Shown here: positions 23,664 to 33,828 of the stretch, piece after piece
Numbering within the stretch: position 1 is the stretch's first letter
Layout: every line of letters begins with the position of its first letter
NCBI GenBank assembly: GCA_051530055.1
Contig: CM121341.1
Coordinates: forward strand, 18,786,001 to 18,850,000
Length of the DNA stretch: 64,000 bases
Direction of reading: 5' to 3'
From: Neoechinorhynchus agilis
Lineage: Eukaryota; Acanthocephala
Made by a program: the position numbers and the translations under genes
The notes under the pieces: generated by a model
Told to the model about the DNA's origin: nothing
Databases searched by the model: none
Seen by the model: the letters and a program-made list of their open reading frames with translations, nothing else

Positions 23664-24833
23664 GATTATTTTACGCTTAATTGAACCCTAAAATCATTTT
23701 TCTGTTTGCAGTGTTGTCAACATTTCGGTGTCACATTTATTATCAACAGAGAGCAAAAATTTCTATGCCGATTTTAATATCGAATTCTTCTAATTAAGAC
23801 AAGATTTAACAGCAAGGTTACTTGCGAAGCGCAGTTTACACAAATCGTTTTTTAAAAAAACCATTTCACGAAATGAATTAACCTCGGTCTTTGTATAACC
23901 TGGATGCGTCAATGGAACTATCTAAACATAAACGGGACTGCAGTTGTGGTGATAATAATCCTGGATAAAACATGTTTTATTGAATCGAAAAGTGTTTAAT
24001 CATCACCACGACTTCAACTCTATTATCCCAATTTATTTTGCTTTGATAATAAACGGGACTTGATCAAGTAAAAAGAGCGCAAAAGTTACATCTTCTAAAC
24101 AAAGCTTAAAATCTATTACATCTTAACGATAAAATAACTTGAGAATAATATCAATAAATTAAAGAATATTCAAAAACCTAACCATAAGCATTGCGATCAA
24201 AAGGATGGCAATAAATTTTGTTCGCCACACATAACCAACATGAAAATAAATCACGGAACGTTACCGTATTTAACGCAAAATATTGAGCGATATAGCCGCT
24301 GTTTTTGTGAATTTTGTTTTCCAAATCCTACAAACACCGTATCCCATGAGCGTTTAGGCATTCTAATCGGCTATGCATGAATCGGTATTGGCAATACCCG
24401 TATAAATACCTAGCCGATCATTCCCTGCACATACCCAGTGTGATACAGTACCTAGCGATAGCGCCACCTTCCAGCACTGATCATGATTCGCAATTGGTTC
24501 CGGCGAAAAATCTCCTTCATAACTTTTGTTGCTAGAAATAGTAATTACTTTTGCTCGATCCAATGAGTAAATTTTAGTTAATGGGGGATAGATTGAAATT
24601 TTTTCGTGATAAAACGTCGTTTTAAATTTTAGGGCAGTTAACACTCCTTTTTTTACTGTCACACAACATTGAGTACGTATCCCTTAATTGGTTAGGCAAG
24701 ATAAGAAAATATTTGCGGATAGCTGATATTACTTTGGCTTATATGGAACCAATAGAAGGTTTCAATTCGAGAATCTCTCATCGATAATACTTCTTTATCT
24801 TTGAATCTTAAATTAGATTGTTCTTCAAGTGTT

Positions 24834-25701
24834 ATGGAAGCACACAACACCAACGGAAATGATAATCTTAACAACGACAACATTCAAAACCAAGAGCAGT
24901 CTCCTAACAATGCCCCAACACCTATTGTTCATCGGACAAACTTAAGTGGTCAGTATATATACTTTGAATATTCATCACATCTAATGCACTAATTATTGAA
25001 GAAAACTGTTGTGGCATTTGTAAGGATAAATCATCTGGCCGTCATTATGGCATTAGAGCCTGTGAGGCGTGTAGGGCATTCTATAAACGCTATCTGAGAA
25101 GTAGGTACTTAAATGTTTTTTGCAAAGTAAGATATAAGATTTAGATAACCGAGCTTATGTGTGTTACAAAGAGAATGAATGCGTTATTAATAGCGAAACA
25201 AGAAGAGATTGCAAGGGCTGCAGGTTAACGCTTTGGCGAAATGCTCGTCTGCACCTAGGAAACCGGCAAATTCCAAATGCAAACGCCAATGGAAACGCGA
25301 ATAACAATCAAGATAGCATTCCGAACAATGTTATTCAAGAACGATCCGCCAATGAAGTTCGAGATTCTAACGGTTAGTCGCGTTCACAAACTTCTAGATA
25401 CAATCACCCAACGGTGTTTTCATCATTAAATTAGGCAAATTGTGTGAGATATGCAAGGATGTAGCCGCTGGACGCCATTACGGCGTAAACGCATGCGAAG
25501 CATGTAGAGCGTTTTACAAGCGCCATCTTAAAAGTATGCTTTATATCGATTTAATTTTTGTATATTAAGTTCATTTTAGAGCCGATAACCCATGAATGTG
25601 CTTCGAATAGTACCTGCACAATCAATAAAAGTACAAGAAACGACTGCAAGTCTTGTCGATGGAAGATGTGGCAAGATGCAATTAGCAAACTGGAATTATA
25701 A
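24834..25701 (+). CDS. Double nuclear-receptor DNA-binding-domain protein without LBD, copy B
   Basis: Five exons: 24,834-24,948, 25,002-25,100, 25,145-25,372, 25,435-25,533 and 25,580-25,701. They give 663 bp, 220 residues; all four introns (44-62 bp) are phase 1. The N-terminus is Asn-rich and low complexity. DBD1 finger 1 is [24 protein letters not shown] and finger 2 is C-x5-C-x9-C-x2-C ending CKGCRLTLW. An Asn-rich linker follows. DBD2 finger 1 is [24 protein letters not shown] and finger 2 ends CKSCRWKMW. The spacings match nuclear-receptor DBDs. The P-box ([10 protein letters not shown]) departs from the classical CEGCKGFFRR. The stop comes about ten residues after the last Cys pair, so there is no ligand-binding domain. 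Likely a nuclear DNA-binding protein with two recognition modules. Exons 2 and 4 are both exactly 99 bp and each encodes a finger 1, pointing to exon duplication. Bona fide receptors with two DBDs are known in some invertebrates but carry an LBD; LBD-less ones (Knirps type) have a single DBD. Confidence 0.8.
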
Positions 25702-26155
25702 TTTCACAGTTATGATGATAAAAATGTAGATCGGCTCCAGCTCGTTTTGAACAATTATAGCTTCTAAACGGCATACACGAGCCGCTCGTTAGATGGCAAC
25801 AACATATATTCATTTCTTTACAAATATCACAAGTGAATGTATATTCATTGAGTGATTTTATTTGGGCATTAAACGGTTACTCAGTCGACTGATGAGCTGG
25901 AATTAGACGTACAGTTCACAATTGATAATAGCTAAACTTTTTTAAGGTCACTTATAAGAACATTTCACTTGAAAGGTGTCTAACACAAGAGTTCTTTGAG
26001 AAGTCTTTTCGCGTAAAGATAAAATCGAATCAAAGCCCGGAGAAAATTCAGCAACTATCTTAAAACTGAATAAACAATCTATTCTTGTGCTTAGATGGCC
26101 ACTTTACCTCGAAAACATATTTAGTATCTTACCTGGGTTTCCTCTTAAACTAGAT
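25702..26155 (+). other. 3' flank of the double-DBD gene, no gene seen
   Basis: Shared almost base for base with 17,354-17,811 of unit A; no open frame of note. Confidence 0.5.
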
Positions 26156-26332
26156 AAAAATTAGACTTATTGTTTAACTCTTCACCTGGTAAATAATTTT
26201 TTATTACACACGTTTCGAACCTCGTCGGGTTCATCATCAGTCTGTTAGTATTTGAAGACGCGAAGTTCGAAACGTTTAAAAAAATTATTTACGGGCTTGA
26301 TACCTAAGCAATAAGTCTAATCATATGCCCCG
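26156..26332 (-). repeat. Foldback repeat with hammerhead-like core (unit B)
   Basis: Counterpart of the element at 17,812-17,985. The minus-strand core at 26,213-26,240 reads CTGATGA, then a perfect 5-bp stem II GAACC/GGTTC closing a CGACGA loop, then GAAACGT. Unit A differs by one base in stem II (GGCTC), so B has the better helix. Confidence 0.7.
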
Positions 26333-26405
26333 ATACCTCATATGTCGACATTTAGATAAAAATTGATCGTTACTTAATTTTCGTACTACTTTTGTGTCTT
26401 ATTTT

Positions 26406-28437
26406 TTACAATCATAGGTTTTATTTTGAAGATATAAACATAATTATTCGCCGTTTTCGTCCTCAATTGTCGCCCGAATGCTTGTAGTGTTGCCTCTCAA
26501 CGCGGCGATGCTGATATTGTGAACCAAGTTTTAACCTGACATTACATCACCAGTTGTAACCTTAAGGCGTCGCTTCCAATTCCATTAGGAGTTGAAGAGC
26601 CTCGCTACCAAGAGATCCGTAGGTCTCAACCCCAAAAGGCACAAACACATTGGCCCGGGCTAAATCGAATTATTTCGCCGTTTTCCGTCCTTCCGCAACG
26701 CTCGCTGCAGCTCCAGCTTGAACCACCGAGAACTTGAGATTGCTGACCGCGAGATTATCGACACAAGTGGCGTCCTAGAGGTGGCATTTACCCTCCCGCC
26801 ACGGAAATGCGGTCACCCCATCAGCTCTAGGAGCGTCGTCCCTACAAAGGTTGGCAAGTTCCAAAATATTGGGGGCATGTGTCGTAACAAGTGCCCGGCT
26901 CAGCACCATGTTAATTTCGGCATGTTTTGCGAATCTGTTGGTTTATTTTCTACAGGTGAGACTGACGTCCCGTCGAATCCACATTTGCACCGCAGCGGCA
27001 ACGGTGGGGATGACACATCGGTAGCCCTAGTCTCATTGAAACTCCGACCCGTATTGCCTCGTCGGAGAGGAGAGTACTCACAGATACCTGCGGGACCGCG
27101 TTCAATCAAGCACTTGATTCTCTAGATGAGACTGCCAACAACCTGGCACGGACAACGTCGTCGCTTGAGTCTGATAAGAGAGCTTTGAACTCTTGCGACG
27201 AGCGGTCGATCCCACACAGATTGTTTTTGGCCATTCACAGGTACTTGATCGGAGTTGGTCAGTGTACACCACTAACTGATTCCCTCCTCAAAATACCTAT
27301 CAAGACGATACGTATCTTTCGAAATGTGCTGAACTGCGCTTCGGCTTCCCTCATGGGAGCGGGATATGTCTGCTGCTTTCCGGATGCCCAACCTGCCAGA
27401 AGATACAGGCAAGAATGCTTGTCGCCATGCCTCTTCTGACAGCTGCACATTTAAAACTTGCTCGAGACAGTCCTTCGATCTGTCATCTAGCTTGCCAAGC
27501 GGAACCTTGTGCTTGAAAAACGGCGCAGTGCGTAGAGCATAAAGGAACTTGGGGTTCACGAGGGTATAAAAAGAGCCCATCCAAGCTCACAGACCCTATC
27601 GCAAAGCACCGATAATGTTTTAGAAGGCTGTTAGTTTCGTGTTCTATATTCCCATCGAAAACACAACTACCCAAAAGCTTAAGCCGGTCTAGATCGATCA
27701 TTTCTATCCCGAGTGCAACATTTTCAAAGTCGCGCTTGATTACGTCTTTTGCAGGGTACCTCTCTATGTTACGGAATAGAATTTCGCACTTTTCTGTGTT
27801 CAATTCAATGCCCAGCTTGCTTGCCCCCATCTTGATTTTCTCCAGATCACGAAGAACTACCTGGGGATCGCCTCCCAGCGTAGCATCGCCTAGGTACCAG
27901 GCATTGAATTCCGCATCAAGAGAATGCGCTAATTTGTTCACTGTGAGCGCGAAACCAATTGGACATAATGCGGAAGGAATGATGTGATCGTTGAATACAA
28001 GGGGGGGTCGCAGCGCCGTACTAATTTATAAAATACACGTAAGCCTCCATTGCGTGATCTCCGACAGCTTTTAAGAGCGAATCGCGATTAACGGAGTTGA
28101 AGATGTTCCGGAAATCTAATTTTAGGATCACACACGGTTTGACGTTCTCAATAACAAATGTACGGAGTGCGTGGACTATGGCTTCCGTCCCACAAAGTGT
28201 GCAGCAACCAAGTTGAACTGGACGAAGAATTTCAGCAACACCTTCTGATACTCGCCTAGAAATCACTTTCCCTGCTAGTCGTCCCAATATAGAGCCAATC
28301 GCGATGGGACGAATCCCACCGTCCTTCTATTTTAAAGCGCAGAGGGAAGCGCAAAAAACAATTCGATCGCTTTGGGGGATAGGTTGTCCCAAGAGAAAAA
28401 GCCGTCTAACCAAGTCAAGGCGTTCAGGAGAACATAG
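26406..28437 (-). mobile_element. 5'-truncated LINE of the YLGD-type family
   Basis: Read on minus: an RT block (28,287-28,021) with VILKLDFRNIFNSVNRDSLL, a catalytic box WYLGDATLGGDPQVVL (27,941-27,860; YLDD in relatives), then ELNTEKCEILFRN. The C-terminal domain follows toward 26,600 and ends with a VPFGVETYGSLGSEA-type motif. The 3' end is at about 26,406 with a T-run on plus. It interrupts unit B between sequences that are contiguous in unit A at 18,050-18,060. About 9 bp of the target are missing, and no clean target-site duplication was seen. Multiple frame changes make it inactive. Confidence 0.75.
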
Positions 28438-29490
28438 GTCGTTTTGTTTAAAAAAATTCCGATGAACGTGTCTTCATTTAAGAAGTTTTGAAAGTTCATT
28501 AAGAACCTTACTGACCTTTTCATATGTTGGTACAAATTGTAGTAGCTTCAACGGTTCTCTCCAAACTGTAATACCAACCAGTATTTATTATTTCTAAAAA
28601 TCACAAGCTTTTCATCTGGGCCACGAGGGGCCATCTTATAAAGCTTATAATGTTCTTATCCGTCGGATGACTTTTGATACTTTCAAAAATGTAATTTTAA
28701 TTCAAAGTGGAGCAAATGCCCTTTATATAGAACATGCTGCGGAATAACGTCTTTATATTTAAAATTCTTTGTTCTGTTAATTCTGGTACTCGGATGCATT
28801 TTTAAACCTTGCGAGACTCGTTCTGCTTCTTCATTTGCCGAAGAGACCAAATATGGTCTGTAAATTCGTCTTTGAGCGTAGAAGGCGATTTTAGATCTAA
28901 ACTAGCCAAAGACTTCTTTATAATGATCTGAAGAATTTCCAACTACTTCATTCATGTCCTATAATTTCGTTCATTCTTTGCAGAAAGCTTTATTCAACAT
29001 CTTTGTATTTGTTCATCTGCATTGTTAGATTTATATGGAGCAATCGCGCTGAAGAAGAGCACGGCAAGCGAAATATTGAATTATAAATTCTGTTTATCAA
29101 AGCATTCAAATCGTATTATTGTTGTACCTGCTAAAGAAAAACACGGGAAAGTATTAGTTGAGTGACTTTTCGTGACTTTATTAACGCCAACCGGTTTACA
29201 CTGTTTTAGGACGCGAATATACGAGTCTGCAGAGTTTCTTTAGATACGCGTTGCTCACTAATTTTTATCATTCGTTGACTTTATTTATTACTACAGCCGT
29301 ATAAAACAATTTAAAAAATTGAGTCTAAACTAGAACGGTCGTCGTCTTGCGAAAAAGCATAGGGAACCCGCTAAGAAAGTGGTCGAGGTTATTCTTAAGA
29401 GATTGTCATTTAATCCTCACTTTAGAGATCTACGACTAATTGATCTAAATTTATAAAGGATGTTTTTTTATGGACGTATTGATAAAATGC

Positions 29491-30005
29491 CGATTTTATG
29501 GGACCCGAACTTGAATGGCATTAAAGGCGGCAAAATCATTTCCCATTCACGTTGCATTTATCGAACGTTGTCACAGCTACGGCGTTGACAAGCAAAAATG
29601 AATTTTTGCGAGAAGATTTTAAACGATGACTAAATCTAAGTAAATTTTAAATATTAAATCAGCAGAATCAGCCTTGCTATTAAAGCTTTTCAGCCTCATC
29701 GATCATGATAATGATCAGCAGATATCGGTTCAAGACTTGAAGCTATTCGTTTCATCACTGATTAACCAAGAAATCAATGACGAAGAAATGCTTAAAAGAA
29801 CAATGCAACTGATTGGTATCGATCAACATGGACTTATTTCCTTCAAAGCGTTTCTAGATTTTGTCGAACAAGGATCACAAAACGTAAAGACTAACGATGA
29901 CGCTGCATTTATAAAATTGTTCGAATATTTGGATGTGGACACCAAACGTTTATTGAAGCAAGTACTATCATTTGTTGTTTTGTCAGCTGATTTTCTCGAC
30001 CGCAA
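29491..30005 (+). repeat. Tandem unit C, partial and decayed
   Basis: Starts inside the unit at the position equivalent to about 23,050 of B and runs through an EF-hand copy. Sequence like B 23,870-24,020 (ACCTGGATGCGTCAATGG and neighbours) reappears at about 32,505-32,640, after LINE, SINE-like and PLE material. The unit may once have continued and been split by insertions. C is clearly more diverged than A and B are from each other. Confidence 0.6.
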
Positions 30006-30021
30006 GTATATTTCTTTTTAA
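29653..30021 (+). pseudogene. EF-hand gene copy C, decayed
   Basis: An open frame of 115 residues from a non-ATG codon matches the first two thirds of the intact copy (SLIDHDNDQQISVQDLK through LFEYLDVD). The ATG is lost. EF3 is missing through a deletion that joins DVD directly to TKRLLKQ, and the sequence after LLKQ is unrelated, so EF4 is absent. No product is expected. Confidence 0.8.
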
Positions 30022-30198
30022 TTTTTGTATGAATTATTTTAGCACTTTCGGCGGTAGAATTGTATGTTTTACATTAGAGAAGTGATATGATCACATAAAG
30101 TTTGATAAACAATTTTTATGTTTTACATCAGAGAAGTAATATGATCACGTAAACTTTGATGAACAATTATAAGTTTACAATTTCGGTGAGAATAATCC

Positions 30199-30455
30199 CG
30201 GTAATTGCATTGGGGTAGAGACGTATGGAGCGCTCGGCAGCTCGACACTCTCTCTGCTCCAGAATCTCTCGAAGAAATTGAGAGAGGCAACCGGAGACTC
30301 AAGAGCAGGCGTATTCCTTCGACAAAATATCTCGCTGGCAGTACAACGGGGCAATGCTGCCAGCGTGATGGCGACGGTCGAGGAAGGACAAAAGCTGGAA
30401 TTCGGCGGGAGGTGGTGAGTGTGTTAATTGTCGAGAAATGAAGATTGATTGAATA
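30199..30455 (+). mobile_element. 3' tail of the YLGD-type LINE family
   Basis: Encodes GVETYGALGSSTLSLLQNLS, then GVFLRQNISLAVQRGNAASV, ending GRW-stop at about 30,419, followed by a short 3' UTR ending TTGATTGAATAC. Nearly identical to the minus-strand tail at 43,862-44,110. It is severely 5' truncated. Confidence 0.75.
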
Positions 30456-30770
30456 CAAGATTTTTATTTATTCGAAATATTTCGCGAGGTATCCTCGCCT
30501 CTTCAGTCATTGCTTGTAGGTTTTTAAATATGCGTTGGTATTTCTCCGGATCCTCAGATACCTCAAGGAGGCGGGACTCATTAGTTAGCTTCCTCCCTGC
30601 AGCGGTATTTCGTCCCCTTTTGTCGTTCGTAATCGGCGGTCGTGGATTCGAACCCTTTGACTCTGAAACAGGAATCCGGAGCACAAGTCCACTAGACCGC
30701 CTCTGCGCAACTACGAAATGTACAAACTCAGCCGAGTAAATCAGTTTGCTCAACCGCGTGTCTTATCATT
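30456..30770 (-). mobile_element. SINE-like element: tRNA-derived head, hammerhead-like tail
   Basis: On minus, a tRNA-like head has a perfect 7-bp acceptor-type stem (GGCGGTC at 30,701-30,695, GACCGCC at 30,641-30,635) and an exact pol III B-box GGTTCGAATCC (30,654-30,644). A body shared with 9.6, 46.5-46.8 and 47.2 kb follows. The element ends in CTGAAGA, a 6-bp stem II GCGAGG/CCTCGC, and GAAATATTTCGAATAAAT (core 30,480-30,506). That tail is shared with the PLE ends at 12.3 and 59.0 kb, while the rest is not. The D and T stems do not form well, so it is not a working tRNA. The minus-strand body is also open for about 100 codons, which may be chance. Confidence 0.6.
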
Positions 30771-30779
30771 TGTTGGATT

Positions 30780-31860
30780 GTGAGCTCGATATATAGATGA
30801 CATCTTAACCATATTCAAGGATAAAGCAGACGTGATTAATTTCAATCACCATCGATGAGTGTGATAAGCGTGATTTCCATTTCTTGGACGTCTGAATTCC
30901 GCTAAACCCAGGACAACCCCCAAGAAACCGCCGTCTATCTCACAAACCAAGTGATAATGAAGTCTACACACATTTGCAGTCCTTTACTCCTTTCAAATAC
31001 AAAAGAGCAGTAGCGGCGGATGCATTGGTAAATCGTGCAGTTAGATATTCAACGAGGATAAGTGGCATGGAATAAGAGTTCACAAGAATAAAACAGGCTC
31101 TGGTAGACGCAGTATATCCGCTGAAAGTAATTTACGCAGCAATTAAAAGATCACAAACAAGAATAGGGGACAAGATAAAAGACAGCTCAGAGAAGATAGT
31201 GCCATTTTACTATGAAACAGATTACCCGTTGAACATAAAGTCGGACAGCAGGGACCTGCAGAGAATACTGGACACCCATGTGAAGACAGTGGATCAAAAC
31301 AAAAGAACGCAGGTCCTATGCTTCTATCTCCCTCGAACAATCCGATCATGCCTTTATACCAAGCCCCGACCATCCACACTAGAGACCTGCAATGTGGTGT
31401 ACCGGTACAATTGCTGTAACGCATTCTATATCGGCTACACTACATACAAGTTGATCGATGGGATAAGGCAAGCAAGTGCGATACATAAGCATATAAAGAA
31501 TGAACATGGAGACATCTATCCCTCAAACTTTGAGACCGAATTCATGATCTTCTATAGGAACAATGAGACCACAAGACTAAGATTGACTGGCGCAATGATC
31601 ATTCGTCATGACAGACCCTCAATCAACGTCAAATATAATGAGATGTTTAGTGGCCTCAGATTGTATGGCCAATTGTAATGACGCAAAGATTAAAGTGTGT
31701 TGACTTCTTTCGGGACATCATATTGTTAGTGTGAGAGTGTGTATATGTTTTAATGTTACCATATAGATGGATTTGATTAAAATCCGAAATATTGGAGCAA
31801 TGAAAGATTTCGCGGTGTGCATATTCTATTCAAGAATCGTGCTAAGAAAAATTACTTAGG
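30780..31860 (+). mobile_element. Second Penelope-like element: RT end and GIY-YIG endonuclease
   Basis: A catalytic RYIDDILTIF box lies at about 30,790. After degraded thumb sequence, a frame (31,199-31,678) carries a typical PLE GIY-YIG domain: VVYRYNCCNAFYIGYTTYKL, followed by a helical region and the end LRLYGQL-stop. It differs from the 1.1- and 49.8-kb PLE family. The 3' flank to about 31,860 has no clear CTGATGA core. Fragmentary and inactive. Confidence 0.75.
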
Positions 31861-31929
31861 AGGGTAAAGATATATTTAACAAACTGATCAAGAAATTAAA
31901 GTTACTAACAAATCTTTTTTTTAACCAGG

Positions 31930-32430
31930 CATCGATTTCTCAGGCTCATATACATGTCGGTACGGTGAGATAGTGAACAGGTTGGTTACTCACGGCCTTG
32001 ACTGCAAGCGTTCAAATACTCGCCACGCACGGCAATCAGCAGTCAACCGCATAATTAAGGAAGCCCTCTCCTCCCATGGTGTTCCTGGAACATATTGGTT
32101 TGTTATTTGACTTGCCCCAACTCGCTCGCGGTGTCCTGCTTACGGAATGCCTCTTCAAAGCCGGGAGCAGTCGCCAGCCTCAGCAAGGAAAAGAAGCGGC
32201 ATAAGTACTCCTCGCTCGATGGGCATCAATATGTATTCATCCCGATTGCGGTGGGCACGCTGGGATGCCTCGGTAAAGAAGCCGATTATTTCCTTTCCCG
32301 ACTGGGAAAGATGCTAAAATATGCCACCGGTGACATGCGCTCCAGCAGCTTCCTGGTGTAGCGAATCATCGCGACGATCCAATGCGGCAATGCCGCGGCC
32401 ATCAAGGAAGCTGCCGAACAATCATGACGA
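31930..32430 (+). mobile_element. YLGD-type LINE, C-terminal region (GC-rich copy)
   Basis: Encodes TCRYGEIVNRLVTHGLDCKR, RIIKEALSSHGVP, a KYSSLDGHQYVFIPIAVGTL block, and the family ending TIQCGNAAAIKEAAEQS. This is the same C-terminal domain as at 21.6, 27, 30.2, 43.9 and 55.3 kb but a different subfamily. It is distinctly GC-richer than its surroundings, suggesting a recent or unusual arrival. Internally deleted between about 32,090 and 32,130. Confidence 0.7.
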
Positions 32431-33828
32431 AAGTTGCAGAATTGGACGAAAAGGAGGAATTTGTGAACGAAAATAGTCGCGAATTGTAAGCGATTCCAAC
32501 ATTTTTTCAAAAATTTCACGAAATAAACTTACGTCGTTCCTTGTATTACCTGGATGCGTCAATGGATATAACTGCGAAATTTTATTATATGATTAAAGTA
32601 GAAGATGAAAAAGCAAGAAAACAACCACGACGACTGTCATCCTACAAAAATAAAATAACGATCTCAACAATTACTGTTAATTTATGATTATTTGAGTATG
32701 CTTGATCTATAGAAGTCATCTGTCGGATCCCTGACAAGAACACCCCATTATTTACAATAAAGTTAAATGATTTAGCATTCAACCTGAGCGACTACTTCTT
32801 TGTCTAAAAACAATGTAAATCCCCAATTTCGTGAAGGCAATTGAGCAAAATCTATCCGTTTTAATCTAAACAACACTAGCAGACAATTAAGCGATGCTCA
32901 TATTTCAGAATTCAATTGCATTTAAGAAATTTTGTATGCAGCGTTTAGCAAATATCGACAATAAGTTCCTGGAAGTTCTTGTGTATAAGCGTAAATATTG
33001 AATTTAATCGATTTTCTTAAAAATATTCATTTCGAAAAGACCAAAATGATGCATTGTGAATAATTACAATGAGATTTATTAACTATCTCAATTTTCGATA
33101 ATTGAGTAAATGATGATCGAGTCTCAGTTCTGCCAAATATTGCAATAAACAAAATATGCAGAAATGTCTAAGTAAACTGGAATAAATCGTTTTGGTCGAT
33201 AATAAAGTATTAGAAACTATTGTCAAATTTATTATCAACAAGTGTTATAAGAAACGTCTTACCCTTGTATTGGATGAATTGACAATAGTTTTGCTCAAAT
33301 TTTCGATCAGAAGCAGACAAACGACTCGCATCTGAAATTTGCAATGGTTAATTAACATTAAAACTCGTACAAGCAGCGAACATCTAAATTGACAACAAAT
33401 ACAACTTTTGTAAGTCAAACCCATTTAAAATTTGAGAGACCGTATTTTGAGGAAATTTGCACCATTAAAAACATTTAATAAATCAATTAAAAGAATTAAC
33501 TTCTCCGTTATCTAAACAGCTCGTCGTATTTTTAAAATAGCTAGGAAGTTTTTATTCGCTGAACTAAAAGTACAATAACAAAATGTTTTATTAAGTGCTT
33601 TACGGTGTAATGGTGGTCACTACATCACTTAATAAAAAGTAACCGGCTTGCCAGACATAAGGTGAAAATAAAATGCATTATATTACATTGTATGTATTAA
33701 TGGTTTCCAGCAATCGTGACACGACATGCAACGCATAATGTGTCGCATCGAGAAGTCATGAGTAATCACACCGTACGTTTTGATTAAGAAAGGATATTTT
33801 CACTGGTGGATTGTCTCGGGTTATCGAA
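32431..33828. other. AT-rich intergenic DNA upstream of msrA
   Basis: The first 200 bp resemble part of the tandem unit (see unit C). The rest has no frame, repeat or RNA signal that I can support. Confidence 0.45.

Larger units (their letters stand above)
22466..29490 (+). repeat. Tandem unit B (intact EF-hand plus double-DBD gene)
   Basis: Aligns with unit A throughout. It keeps segments that A has lost (for example about 34 bp near 22,853, about 65 bp near 22,936, about 50 bp near 23,541). It carries one minus-strand LINE (about 26,406-28,437), so its own length without the insert is about 5.0 kb. Unit C starts at about 29,491. Confidence 0.85.

Noticed and set aside
24363-24662. A 99-codon minus-strand frame upstream of the double-DBD gene (copy A equivalent 16,016-16,216)
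   Set aside because: Present in both units only because the units are near identical. It is truncated by small indels in A, has no motif, and has no sign of codon-level constraint.
29964-29990. A 25-bp GT...AG insertion in EF-hand copy C that might be a tiny retained intron
   Set aside because: Its removal does not restore the frame, and the sequence after it shares only a few bases with the intact gene, so the likeness is probably chance.
30635-30701. A tRNA gene on the minus strand
   Set aside because: The acceptor-type stem and B-box are good, but D and T stems do not pair, the anticodon loop has the wrong size, and related sequence recurs as a repeat. Kept as a tRNA-derived element.
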